Positions 10,953 through 21,553 of a DNA stretch of 64,000 nt are shown piece by piece. The position numbers and the translations under genes are program-made. The DNA is from Caprella mutica (lineage: Eukaryota; Arthropoda; Malacostraca; Amphipoda; Caprellidae). The DNA lies in NCBI GenBank assembly GCA_947561585.1, contig CANNZV010000923.1, forward strand, positions 310,001-374,000, written 5' to 3'. The notes under the pieces were generated by a model, which worked only from the letters and a program-made list of their open reading frames with translations, did no database searches and was not told the origin of the DNA. Within the stretch, counting starts at the first letter, position 1. Each line of letters begins with the position of its first letter.

Positions 10953-11592
10953 CATTGTACCTAATCTACAGTCATTGTACCTAATCTACAGTCATTGTAC
11001 CTAATCTACAGTCATTGTACCTAATCTACAGTCATTGTACCTAATCTACAGTCATTGTGCCTAATCTACAGTCATTGTGCCTAATCTACAGTCATTGTAC
11101 CTAATCTACAGTCATTGTACCTAATCTACAGTCATTGTACCTAATCTACAGTCATTGTGCCTAATCTACAGTCATTGTGCCTAATCTACAGTCATTGTAC
11201 CTAATCTACAGTCATTGTACCTAATCTACAGTCATTGTGCCTAATCTACAGTCATTGTGCCTAATCTACAGTCATTGTACCTAATCTACAGTCATTGTAC
11301 CTAATCTACAGTCATTGTACCTAATCTACAGTCATTGTGCCTAATCTACAGTCATTGTGCCTAATCTACAGTCATTGTACCTAATCTACAGTCATTGTAC
11401 CTAATCTACAGTCATTGTACCTAATCTACAGTCATTGTACCTAATCTACAGTCATTGTACCTAATCTACAGTCATTGTGCCTAATCTACAGTCATTGTGC
11501 CTAATCTACAGTCATTGTACCTAATCTACAGTCATTGTACCTAATCTACAGTCATTGTACCTAATCTACAGTCATTGTGCCTAATCTACAGT
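10953..11592 (+). repeat. 20-bp array in the 5' LTR, 32 units
   Basis: The unit CATTGTACCTAATCTACAGT repeats without length variation. The only common variant is A/G in GTACC/GTGCC. G-type units occur almost always in pairs, giving an order AAAAAGGAAAGG-AAGG-AAAGG-AAAAAGGAAAGG with the opening 12-unit pattern repeated at the end. A partial unit (CATTGTGCCTA) follows. Confidence 0.97.
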
Positions 11593-11786
11593 CATTGTGC
11601 CTAAACCTTTGCGATTGTGCCCAAACCACCCTATTTGCCACTGAACCTTACTCCTGTTTGACTACCTAGCAAAGATAAGTTTTTCTTAGTTTTTATTTTA
11701 GTTGAATTCACTTTATATAAAATCCATGTTGTTTTCTTTAAATTATTGAGTCCACCTCCACCCTGGGCCGTTCCAATTTACTTACT

Positions 11787-11792
11787 AATAAA
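11787..11792 (+). promoter_or_regulatory. polyadenylation signal AATAAA in the 5' LTR
   Basis: AATAAA followed by T-rich and GT-containing sequence near the LTR 3' end. The equivalent in the 3' LTR (16386) would end the element transcript. It places the 20-bp array upstream of the signal, so the array is probably transcribed. Confidence 0.5.
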
Positions 11793-11957
11793 TTTGTAAT
11801 TAATTAATTAATCTTTTCTTTTTTTTGTTAGGCGATTAAACTAAATTGTTAAAGTAGTCATATAAAAATTAAAATCTTTTGTTCTGACTAGTTTTTCCTG
11901 ATCCTTATTTTAAAATTTATCAAACTTAAAATCTATTGGAACTTTAAAATTTACATC

Positions 11958-11975
11958 TGGCGACCTTGCCAGGGG
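11958..11975 (+). other. primer binding site
   Basis: TGGCGACCTTGCCAGGGG begins 2 nt after the 5' LTR end. It starts with TGG, the complement of a tRNA CCA tail, as expected for minus-strand priming. I do not assign the tRNA with certainty. Confidence 0.75.
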
Positions 11976-12491
11976 GGAGGTGTGTCTCATTTAATTTTGA
12001 TTTCTGACTGGAATTTGTATGTTTTGTGACGGAAGTTTGAGGATTCATTATGCTGACTGCTAAGTGATCTGTTAAAAGCTAAACTGGTACAATTCACTTT
12101 CTGGAGATCATCCTCAAAATTTTGTTACTGTAATAGTAATACTGTATTTTGAACCTAATAATTTATTCCTCAACAGGGTAAATTAAAGTTCGATTTGTGG
12201 CTAACATTTTTATTTTCAGCTACAAAAGCTTGTTATGATTATGATTATAAACGAATAATACAAAATTATTTTGTTGGAAGTTTACATTCCATTGGAGGGC
12301 ATATTTCTCTATGTAGCGTTGTTTAACATTTGATTAGGTAAACAAAAATACCGTAAATTGATGTTTAAAAACGCGTGATTTTTAACTGACCCGGGAAAAT
12401 TAATTTTTTCCGATAGAACTAATCTTTAACAATAAAAAGATTGAGTTTGAAAAAAAAATTCCATTTAGTTTTGTGAATTAAAACTTTCGCA
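11976..12491 (+). other. untranslated leader of the gypsy element
   Basis: AT-rich leader between primer binding site and gag, with no frame of note. The ATG at 12492 is the first to open the long frame and is preceded by TTTCGCA. Confidence 0.6.
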
Positions 12492-14030
12492 ATGAGTGAT
12501 CCAGAAATGCTCAGTATTGATGATTTGCATGCTAAAGCCATCTCCTTGGGTGTTAGTAATGTTGCTGAATTTGTACAAATACAACAGAATATCTACTGTG
12601 AGGAAAGAGCTGCGGCCAGAGAAATTATCAAACTGGAGATTCAAGCTAGAGATCGTGAAGCTCAGAGAGCACATGAACTAGAAATGGCTAGATTGACTTT
12701 AACGGCAGAGGCCGAATCTTCTAGAGAAACTAGAAATTCTCACTATCTTTCAGCTATTCAACCGAAACTACCAAACTATAGAGATGGAGACGATCTAGCA
12801 AGCTATTTAGATCGCTTCGAAAGGATTGCTACTTTACTAGAAATTCCTATAGAAAAATGGGCCGTTCATTTGGGTTCCCTATTATCTGGTAAAGCTCTAG
12901 ATATTTATACTTGTGCGTCTGAACAAGATACTAGTACTTATGGAGGGCTTAAAGATGTGCTCCTTGCTGGTTTTCATAAGACTACTGATTCATATAGGTT
13001 GGATTTCCGATCTATGAAAATTATCCCAAATCAAACTTACAATCAATTTGCTACCCAGCTTAAAAGAGCCCTAAATAGGTGGTTAGAATCGGCAAAAGTA
13101 GATAGGTCTTTTGATTCTCTTTTAGAATTTATTTTGTGTGACCAATTCTTGTCATCGGTTCCGAACGACCTACGAATTTTTCTGAAAGAGCAAAAAGTTG
13201 AAACTTTACCTAGGTTGATTGAACTTTCGGATTCTTGGTCACAAGCTCATAAGTCTTATCCGAAATCCTCTCTTGATCAACGTGAAAGTGCGTCTATTCC
13301 CGATAGATCCATTAACAAAGATATGAAACCTATTGGAGCAATTAAAAGGGACTACTCTAAAATTATGTGCCACTATTGTAAAGAGTTCGGTCATATGCAA
13401 AACAGATGTCCTATTCTTAAGGGCATACCAGTGATTAAAGATCACGTTCAGTTCGTATTTTCTGGTGCGACTCCTATTAAATATTTAGCCAAAGGTACCG
13501 TTAACGGCCAGAACGTTAGCTCTATTTGGAGAGATACTGGATGTAGTTCAGTTATGGTTTCCGACGAATTGTTTCCAAACCTTGATATTAACCTGTGTAA
13601 GAAAGTTGGTATTGCTGATTTCATAGGTAATATTCATTATTTACCTCAGTGTAGAGTGTATATTAAATGTTCATTTTATAATGGGTGGGTTAATGCTTTG
13701 AGAGCACCATTAAAGTTTTGTAAAGTTATAATTGGTAATATACCTGGTGTTTTAGATTCTAAAGAAAATCTAGATCCTAAAGTTCAACAAACTAAATACG
13801 TTTCTGTTGATACTAGATCTTCAAATATTAAATTCAGTCGTCCTCAGAAGGTGTCTAAGGTCATTGGTATAGGACATACTCCTGAAGAATTTAAAAACTT
13901 ACAGAACTCGTGTAAAAGTTTAGATTTTGTACGCACTAGGCTAGGCTCTGTTAAAACTACTAAAACAGGAGAATCTTACACTTTTGTGAACCAAAATGAG
14001 TTATTGTTTCGAGAATGTCTTTTATTCTAA
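12492..14030 (+). CDS. Gag-protease polyprotein of a gypsy element
   Basis: A 512-residue intact frame. Residues about 32-80 are charged and helical, likely coiled coil. Residues about 90-255 resemble the SCAN-like capsid domain of metazoan gypsy Gags: FERIA, KWAVHLGSLLSGKAL, LKDVLLAGFHKTTDSYRLDF, RALNRWL, CDQFLSSVPNDLRIFLKEQ. A CX2CX4HX4C zinc knuckle uses C293, C296, H301 and C306. An aspartic protease motif follows at D348-T349-G350 (WRDTGCSSVMV). The last 50 residues (LQNSCKSLDFVRTRLG..., VNQNELLFRE) look like the linker that normally precedes integrase, so the frame passes from protease to pre-integrase without reverse transcriptase. It would supply particle proteins if expressed. It ends in a shifted frame relative to the integrase fragment. 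Confidence 0.9.
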   Translation: MSDPEMLSIDDLHAKAISLGVSNVAEFVQIQQNIYCEERAAAREIIKLEIQARDREAQRAHELEMARLTLTAEAESSRETRNSHYLSAIQPKLPNYRDGDDLASYLDRFERIATLLEIPIEKWAVHLGSLLSGKALDIYTCASEQDTSTYGGLKDVLLAGFHKTTDSYRLDFRSMKIIPNQTYNQFATQLKRALNRWLESAKVDRSFDSLLEFILCDQFLSSVPNDLRIFLKEQKVETLPRLIELSDSWSQAHKSYPKSSLDQRESASIPDRSINKDMKPIGAIKRDYSKIMCHYCKEFGHMQNRCPILKGIPVIKDHVQFVFSGATPIKYLAKGTVNGQNVSSIWRDTGCSSVMVSDELFPNLDINLCKKVGIADFIGNIHYLPQCRVYIKCSFYNGWVNALRAPLKFCKVIIGNIPGVLDSKENLDPKVQQTKYVSVDTRSSNIKFSRPQKVSKVIGIGHTPEEFKNLQNSCKSLDFVRTRLGSVKTTKTGESYTFVNQNELLFRECLLF

Positions 14031-14280
14031 AACACCTTCGAAGATAGGCGAACTTAAATTAGTCGTTCCTCTTGATTGCCGACATACAGTGTTACAATGT
14101 GCTCATGAAAATTCACTATCGGGACATTTAAGCCATCGGAAAACTAAAATGAGAATAAGAGACTATTTCTTTTGGCCTAGTATGGATATGGACATCCGTC
14201 ATTTTTGTAAAAGTTGTGACTCGTGTCACAAAGGCAGTCAAGGGACTAGTCTTAAGAGTTCCTTTGAAGCAAGAACTTAG
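13996..14280 (+). pseudogene. integrase N-terminal zinc domain, frameshifted and truncated
   Basis: In the next frame from Gag-protease, overlapping its last 35 bp, the 94 codons carry the HHCC finger of Ty3/gypsy integrases. H37 and H44 are followed 29 residues later by C74 and C77, with GHLSHRKTKMRIRDYFFWPS between. The frame ends soon after the finger; the D,D-35-E catalytic core and C-terminal domain are absent. The ATG at 13996 is probably not a true start. The reading continues logically from the end of the upstream frame, with an indel near 14005-14020 separating them. It cannot be a working integrase. Confidence 0.85.
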
Positions 14281-14405
14281 AATGAACCTAATGAACACAC
14301 ATGAAATACCTACTGTGTGATTTGTTATGTATGTTAGTTGTAAGTTTATTTAGGTAATTATTATATCTTTCTTATAATGGGGAAAAATTCTTGGAATGGG
14401 GGTAT
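14281..14405 (+). other. element 3' untranslated region with polypurine tract
   Basis: AT-rich 125 bp ending in GGGGAAAAATTCTTGGAATGGGGGTAT immediately before the 3' LTR (given here only to mark the G-rich tract at about 14389-14402). GGAATGGGGG is the likely plus-strand primer. Confidence 0.6.
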
Positions 14406-16554
14406 TGTAAATGCTTTTGCCAGTATTATATTTATTCCCCATTATTTTCCCTCCATATTTAAGTCGGTATTTGTTACCTTGTTTTGTACCATAGCTAGTA
14501 CGAAATTTATTGATGTCGGACATTCAAACGTTCTGACTTTCGTCAGTTACCGTTTGAATGTTCCACAAAGAGGTGATCTCCAGGTATGTTTTGTGTTAGT
14601 TTAAGTTCCTATTTTTTTAACTGTCTTACAGTTTATGTATAGTTCATTTTTACAGTCAGTTATATTGTTTCCTTTTTCATTCCAGCTGTGTATCAACTGT
14701 GTACCAAGCTTATAAACCTAAAACCTACTTGAAGCTAAAACCTACGTGAAGCATTGTACCTAATCTACAGTCATTGTACCTAATCTACAGTCATTGTACC
14801 TAATCTACAGTCATTGTACCTAATCTACAGTCATTGTACCTAATCTACAGTCATTGTACCTAATCTACAGTCATTGTGCCTAATCTACAGTCATTGTGCC
14901 TAATCTACAGTCATTGTATCTAATCTACAGTCATTGTACCTAATCTACAGTCATTGTACCTAATCTACAGTCATTGTACCTAATCTACAGTCATTGTACC
15001 TAATCTACAGTCATTGTGCCTAATCTACAGTCATTGTGCCTAATCTACAGTCATTGTGCCTAATCTACAGTCATTGTGCCTAATCTACAGTCATTGTACC
15101 TAATCTACAGTCATTGTGCCTAATCTACAGTCATTGTGCCTAATCTACAGTCATTGTGCCTAATCTACAGTCATTGTGCCTAATCTACAGTCATTGTGCC
15201 TAATCTACAGTCATTGTACCTAATCTACAGTCATTGTACCTAATCTACAGTCATTGTACCTAATCTACAGTCATTGTACCTAATCTACAGTCATTGTGCC
15301 TAATCTACAGTCATTGTACCTAATCTACAGTCATTGTGCCTAATCTACAGTCATTGTACCTAATCTACAGTCATTGTACCTAATCTACAGTCATTGTACC
15401 TAATCTACAGTCATTGTACCTAATCTACAGTCATTGTACCTAATCTACAGTCATTGTGCCTAATCTACAGTCATTGTGCCTAATCTACAGTCATTGTGCC
15501 TAATCTACAGTCATTGTGCCTAATCTACAGTCATTGTGCCTAATCTACAGTCATTGTGCCTAATCTACAGTCATTGTACCTAATCTACAGTCATTGTACC
15601 TAATCTACAGTCATTGTACCTAATCTACAGTCATTGTACCTAATCTACAGTCATTGTACCTAATCTACAGTCATTGTGCCTAATCTACAGTCATTGTGCC
15701 TAATCTACAGTCATTGTACCTAATCTACAGTCATTGTACCTAATCTACAGTCATTGTACCTAATCTACAGTCATTGTACCTAATCTACAGTCATTGTGCC
15801 TAATCTACAGTCATTGTGCCTAATCTACAGTCATTGTGCCTAATCTACAGTCATTGTACCTAATCTACAGTCATTGTACCTAATCTACAGTCATTGTACC
15901 TAATCTACAGTCATTGTGCCTAATCTACAGTCATTGTGCCTAATCTACAGTCATTGTGCCTAATCTACAGTCATTGTACCTAATCTACAGTCATTGTGCC
16001 TAATCTACAGTCATTGTGCCTAATCTACAGTCATTGTGCCTAATCTACAGTCATTGTGCCTAATCTACAGTCATTGTGCCTAATCTACAGTCATTGTGCC
16101 TAATCTACAGTCATTGTACCTAATCTACAGTCATTGTACCTAATCTACAGTCATTGTACCTAATCTACAGTCATTGTGCCTAATCTACAGTCATTGTGCC
16201 TAAACCTTTGCGATTGTGCCCAAACCACCCTATTTGCCACTGAACCTTACTCCTGTTTGACTACCTAGCAAAGATAAGTTTTTCTTGGTTTTTATTTTAG
16301 TTGAATTCACTTTATATAAAATCCATGTTGTTTTCTTTAAATTATTGAGTCCACCTCCACCCTGGGCCGTTCCAATTTACTTACTAATAAATTTGTAATT
16401 AATTAATTAATCTTTTCTTTTTTTTGTTAGGCGATTAAACTAAATTGTTAAAGTAGTCATATAAAAATTAAAATCTTTTGTTCTGACTAGTTTTTCCTGA
16501 TCCTTATTTTAAAATTTATCAAACTTAAAATCTATTGGAACTTTAAAATTTACA
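14406..16554 (+). repeat. 3' LTR (2149 bp)
   Basis: Same ends as the 5' LTR. The 799-bp excess equals 40 extra 20-bp units minus a 1-bp indel near 14429. It carries the same TATA-like box, intron-like segment (14584-14685) and AATAAA (16386-16391). It is followed directly by target duplication ATGTC. Confidence 0.95.
14752..16191 (+). repeat. 20-bp array in the 3' LTR, 72 units
   Basis: Same CATTGTACCTAATCTACAGT unit as the 5' LTR, with 72 complete units and the same flanking partial unit. G-type units come in runs of 1 to 6, unlike the mostly paired pattern in the 5' LTR. One unit near 14920 has GTATC. First and last few units agree between the two LTRs, so interior units have been gained or lost. 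Confidence 0.97.
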
Positions 16555-16559
16555 ATGTC

Positions 16560-17330
16560 AAACAATAATCCTAATTAAATGCAATCACATAGAACTAAAT
16601 TAACTATTTCATATAAAACGAATTCAATTCACATTATAAAATTAATTCAAACCATTCAATTAAAACTAATCAAATATCACTCATTTAAATCCTTACCAAT
16701 TTAATAGCTACAATACTATATCACTACGCTATAACAATCCACTGTATTCACACACATCCAATTCCCTAAAGCAATAACACAAACATTGCTCATAAGCAGA
16801 CATAATCGAACACTTATTTCACCCAAGCATCTCCACTTTACGCACACACAGACTTAATTAAGTCATTTGTAGTCCGCGAGGTTGTCTGCGCAAGATGTTC
16901 GCAACTCCACGGACATTTATCACCGTCTAGCGTGGTGTCAAGCCACGCCGCTTTCCTTAATCTAATCCTGGCGACTGTAATACCTCCACAAATTACTACT
17001 GTAATTACTCATAAGCGACTATACCGAGTGCATTACAGACTGCAGATGCCGTGACGTCATTACAGCCAGGGGGGAGGGGGGGGGGGTCGAGATTATTTAA
17101 CGTGGTGTAAGGGGGTTTTGAAGATAATGGCTAATTTTAGTAGATTTGAATGGTATCCATTCCATTACAGTTACTGCTATAGACCATGCAAGGTAGTGTG
17201 TCTATAATGTGTCTATAATTTGTAATTATAAGTCATGTATCATATAATTGAGTAATTATATGTATGCTTGCATCATCCCATTTATCACTTTAATATACAT
17301 GCATTATTTAAATAATTAATTGCTTCACAT
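16560..17330. other. unique-looking spacer
   Basis: AT-rich apart from about 16870-16960, where GTAGTCCGCGAGGTTGTCTG and AGCGTGGTGTCAAGCCACGC raise GC content, and a G run at about 17069-17088. No reading frame or RNA fold that I can support. Confidence 0.5.
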
Positions 17331-17340
17331 ATGAATACAT

Positions 17341-18237
17341 GTGCATCATGTATCACCATGCTTCATGTATCACTAGGCATCATGTATCACTATGCATCAT
17401 GTATCACAATGCATCATGTATCACAATGCATCATGTATCACAATGCATCATGTATCACCATGCATCATGTATCACTATGCTTCTTGTATCACTATGCATC
17501 ATGTATCACAATGCATCATGTATCACCATGCATCATGTATCACCATGCATCATGTATCACAATGCATCATGTATCACCATGCATCATGTATCACTATGCA
17601 TCATGTATCACAATGCATCATGTATCACCATGCATCATGTATCACCATGCATCATGTATCACTATGCATCATGTATCACCATGCATCATGTATCACAATG
17701 CATCATGTATCACTATGCATCATGTATCACCATGCATCATGTATCACTATGCATCATGTATCACTATGCATCATGTATCACAATGCATCATGTATCACAA
17801 TGCATCATGTATCACTATGCATCATGTATCACTATGCATCATGTATCACTATGCATCATGTATCACTATGCATCATGTATCACAATGCATCATGTATCAC
17901 TATGCATCATGTATCACTATGCATCATGTATCACAATGCATCATGTATCACTATGCATCATGTATCACTATGCATCATGTATCACTATGCATCATGTATC
18001 ACCATGCATCATGTATCACAATGCATCATGTATCACAATGCATCATGTATCACTATGCATCATGTATCACTATGCATCATGTATCACTATGCATCATGTA
18101 TCACTATGCATCATGTATCACAATGCATCATGTATCACTATGCATCATGTATCACCATGCATCATGTATCACAATGCATCATGTATCACAATGCATCATG
18201 TATCACTATGCATCATGTATCACTATGCATCATGTAA
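17341..18237. repeat. 17-bp satellite, about 52 copies
   Basis: The unit is ATGCATCATGTATCACN, where almost all variation falls at the single N position (T, C or A). The first two or three units are more diverged (GCTTC, GGCATC). All three forward frames stay open and give ITMHHVSQCIMYHYASC-like repeats, an artefact of a 17-bp unit without stops. It ends abruptly at 18237. Confidence 0.96.
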
Positions 18238-18520
18238 TCAGGCCATTCATTCCCTTAACAGCTAACGACTGCTTTTTGTCTTAATCCATCACTTTCTATT
18301 AATCAACGTAATGAACTGCAATAGCGAAATTAAAATGATTTACTAAAAGCATTTCTGTAGCTTTCTTATGCATCATCTAATTTACCAGAACTGAAGCAAT
18401 CTAAAATTAATGGAGACACAAAGGGACTGCATACCCTATCTACTCTGTGAAATCGATAAGTGAAGCTACGTGGAGCTTGCAGGGACCAACTTGTAGCTTC
18501 ATTATATCACAGTTTATAGA
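18238..18520. other. spacer
   Basis: Unremarkable AT-rich sequence between the 17-bp and 50-bp arrays. No gene. Confidence 0.5.
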
Positions 18521-19148
18521 ATAAGGAAGTAGCAATATATTATAGGACTGGTAAAGGCACAGTATAGATAATAGGGAAGTAATAACATCTTATAGGGCTG
18601 GTAAAGGCACATTTTACAGAATAGGGAAGTAGCAACATCTTATAGGGCTGGTAAAGGCACAGTATACAGAATAGGGAAGTAACAACATCTTATAGGGCTG
18701 GTAAAGGCACAGTATAGAGAATAGGGAAGTAACAACATCTTATAGGGTTGGTAAAGGCACAGTATATAGAATAGGGAAGTAACAACATCTTATAGGGCTG
18801 GTAAAGGCACAGTATATAGAATAGGGAAGTAACAACATCTTATAGGGCTGGTAAAGGCACATTTTACAGAATAGGGAAGTAGCAACATCTTATAGGGCTG
18901 GTAAAGGCACAGTATATAGAATAGGGAAGTAACAACATCTTATAGGGCTGGTAAAGGCACAGTATACAGAATAGGGAAGTAGCAACATCTTATAAGGCTG
19001 GTAAAGGCACAGTATACAGAATAGGGGAGTAACGACATCTTATAGGGCTGGTAAAGGCACAGTATATAGAATAAGGTAGTAGCAACATCTTATAGGGCTG
19101 GTAAAGGCACAGTATATAGAATAAGGAAGTAGCAACATCTTATAGGGG
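18521..19148. repeat. 50-bp tandem repeat, about 12.5 copies
   Basis: The unit includes GGGCTGGTAAAGGCACAGTA followed by ATAGAATAGGGAAGTARCAACATCTTATA. Variants AGTATA/ATTTTA and AACAAC/AGCAAC alternate in a way that suggests a longer-period duplication. It ends in TTATAGGGGGGAAACGG where the next array begins. Confidence 0.93.
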
Positions 19149-19151
19149 GGA

Positions 19152-19292
19152 AACGGACTATTCCAGGCCGGAATTTTCCCCGCCAGACTATTTCCCGCCG
19201 GACTTTTCCCGCCTGGACTTTTCCCCGCCGGACTATTCCCCGAAGGACTTTTCCCGGCCGGTCTTTTCCGCGCCGGACTTTTCTCCGCCTAA
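19152..19292. repeat. GC-rich 17-18 bp tandem repeat, about 8 copies
   Basis: Units of the type CGGACTTTTCCCCGCC, with substitutions and 1-2 bp length changes, directly abut the 50-bp array. The composition contrasts strongly with the AT-rich surroundings. Confidence 0.85.
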
Positions 19293-20915
19293 TTTTCTTT
19301 TCAATATTAAACTGTGGAAAACAATTTATTATTTAGATTTTATAATTAGTTTTTGAAAAAAATCGTTTTGACCAATAAATCTATTGTTGTAAAATTGTAA
19401 ATCAAAGTCTGCCGTCGCAACTAGCCAATTTTTGTTTTCAATATTGTTGCATGGAAACTTGTCACTTACCAACTCATTGAACCGAACCCGTTTTGTAATT
19501 ACTCTCTTGATGATTAGTTTTCATTTCGATTTTTAGAGAAAATGTACGACTAAATGTAAAGAAAATGTAAATCTTCCTCAAATCTGACTAATTGAAAAGT
19601 CTTGATTTAAGGATTTCTACACTCTAACGTATACATTTTTATAATAATGGTTAATCCATTGTAAGTTCTTTAAGGAATGAATATTAAATATGCGTAATAG
19701 ATAAAAAAAACACTATAAAAATAGACCAATATTAAGCGTAAAAAAAAATATATAGTAGGGTTATAAATTCTGTAATATATTAATTGTCAAATTAATAAAT
19801 TACAATCAAATTTATTAGTGTACTGGAAAAGTATATATTTGAAATAGAAGTAAATAGATCATCATTTGTTATGATAGCTGGCAAAGAAAATAATAAATTC
19901 GCGATATGTGTAACTAGAGCTGGAATAAACTAAATTAATCGTAGCTTCATAGACTAAATTGCGACATTTGGCAATCCCTTAGAATTGCCATAATGTTTGA
20001 AATTGTAGCATATTTTTATTATATGCAAATGTACGAAGGTACAGTCTTAAAATAAAATCGCCCAATATGGACACATACGGAAATCAAAGCTAAAAATAAG
20101 ACAGTGTCATTGTGTAAGTCTGTTAATAAAATGCGTCTTCTATTGATAAATGGTTTGTTTTGATATATGGGTCTGTTCTTCCATTACAGTTACATGAAAA
20201 TTCGTTCTAATTCCATCAGAGCGTATGGATTGAAATATCGTAATGCAAGATGCTATTGCAAAGGGAATTAATTAAGCCTCTCTTAACCAATGCAATGCTT
20301 AAGTCTCACTTAGCTTAATTGACTAAGTAAGTAAGTAGCTTCAGCTTTCTATGGACTGATATGTCGTTAGAGAAATTAATTAGTAAACCTTTGCTGAATT
20401 ATAAGGAAAGGTGTAAAAGACTCAACAGTTGCCGATAATGGATTTCGTGTATAAAGTTGAAACCATGGTATATTGTTATTTATTTCATTATTATCATTAT
20501 TTAAACAGTTTTTATAAAATTAATAATATTAATTAAACTTTGTAGTTTGAAATTCGATATATAGTTTTTTTTAAATAATAGGGAATTAATTATGTCGTTA
20601 ATTGAGTATCTACATCAATAGACCTCATTACAGCTTTTAGATATTGTGTCACGTTTCAATAATCTATCGATTAATTGCAGGATTAACAAATTAATCAGGA
20701 GATTAAAGTGATTAAAATATATAGTTATACTATGTAATTAAATCTACACAGAGAAGTAGTTTTGGTTGGGCCATAGAAGATTATGTATGGTTCTCTTCCA
20801 TTCTTCGCTGGTCATACAATAAATCTTTATAAAAGGCAAATATTATAAATATTTGCAATCGTATTTTTTTTTAATTTTAATCATATCTTGATAGAAAATT
20901 TCTTATGAAACTGAT
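19293..20915. other. AT-rich sequence without a gene
   Basis: No frame longer than chance, no inverted-repeat element and no tandem array that I can support over 1.6 kb. GACTAAGTAAGTAAGTAGCT near 20320 is a minor 4-bp repeat. Confidence 0.5.
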
Positions 20916-21250
20916 TTTCGTAAAAACATTCGTAAAATACATTTGTAAAAAATAATCGTAAAAATACATACGTAAAATACATTCGTAAAAAACATTCGTA
21001 AAAAACATACGTAAAAAAACATTCGTAAAATACATTCGTAAAAATACATTCGTAAAAAACATTCGTAAAAATACATTCGTAAAAAACATTCGTAAAAATA
21101 CATTCGTAAAATACCATTCGTAAAAAACATTCGTAAAAAAACATTCGTAAAAAACATTCGTAAAAAACATTCGTAAAATACAATAGTAATAAACATTCGT
21201 AAAAAAACATTCGTAAAAAACATTCGTAAAACACATTCGTAAAAAAACAT
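20916..21250. repeat. 13-15 bp tandem repeat, about 24 copies
   Basis: CATTCGTAAAAAA with one to three extra or missing A residues and occasional CATACG or ATTTG. Minus-strand frames of 115-125 codons (TNVFYECFLRMFF-like) arise only from the repeat. The variable A-run suggests slippage. Confidence 0.93.
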
Positions 21251-21309
21251 TTATACAAAATCTGACGATGGACGGTGATATTTTTCCATCTGGGTGAAAT
21301 TTTTACGCC

Positions 21310-21482
21310 TGGATACCAATAGGAAGTACTCCCTCATTTCGTATCATGGATACCATTAGAGAGTAGCTACTACTAATTTCGTATCCAGAATACCGCTAGG
21401 AAGTACTCCCTCATTTGCTATCCGTGATACCGTTAAGAATTACTCTCTCATTTCGCATCCAGGATACCGTTAGTGAGTACAG
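21310..21482. repeat. about 38-bp diverged tandem repeat, 4 copies
   Basis: Units consist of TAGGAAGTACTCCCTCATTT plus CGTATCCAGGATACCGT, diverged from each other. Each unit carries an imperfect GTATC...GATAC inverted pair. Confidence 0.7.
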
Positions 21483-21553
21483 TTTATTGGAAACACGATA
21501 TTTTAATTGAAAATTATTGAAGATTCCCCGAATGAGAAGCCATGATGAATATA

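Larger units (their letters stand above)
10606..11955 (+). repeat. 5' LTR (1350 bp)
   Basis: Runs from TGTAAATGCTTTTGCC to TTAAAATTTACA. It contains a TATA-like TATTTAAG (10657-10664), an intron-like segment (10785-10886), 32 units of a 20-bp repeat (10953-11592), and an AATAAA signal (11787-11792). Outside the array it matches the 3' LTR except for a 1-bp indel and substitution near 10628 and a single A/G change near 11690. Confidence 0.95.
10601..16559 (+). mobile_element. Ty3/gypsy LTR retrotransposon, non-autonomous, with satellite-bearing LTRs
   Basis: Target duplication ATGTC at 10601-10605 and 16555-16559 borders two LTRs starting TGTAAAT and ending ATTTACA. Inside are a primer binding site, a gag-protease frame, a fragmentary integrase zinc domain and a G-rich tract before the 3' LTR. 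The internal region is only 2450 bp (11956-14405). Reverse transcriptase, RNase H and the integrase catalytic core, which autonomous relatives encode, are missing. LTRs differ by only about three changes outside the 20-bp array, so insertion looks recent and mobilisation in trans by a related element is likely. Classification rests on Gag type and integrase finger. Confidence 0.95.

Noticed and set aside
10953..11592. CRISPR-like regular repeat
   Set aside because: Direct tandem repeat with no spacers, in a eukaryotic LTR.
17331..18284. Three overlapping frames rich in H, C, M (about 300 codons)
   Set aside because: The 17-bp satellite read in all three phases.
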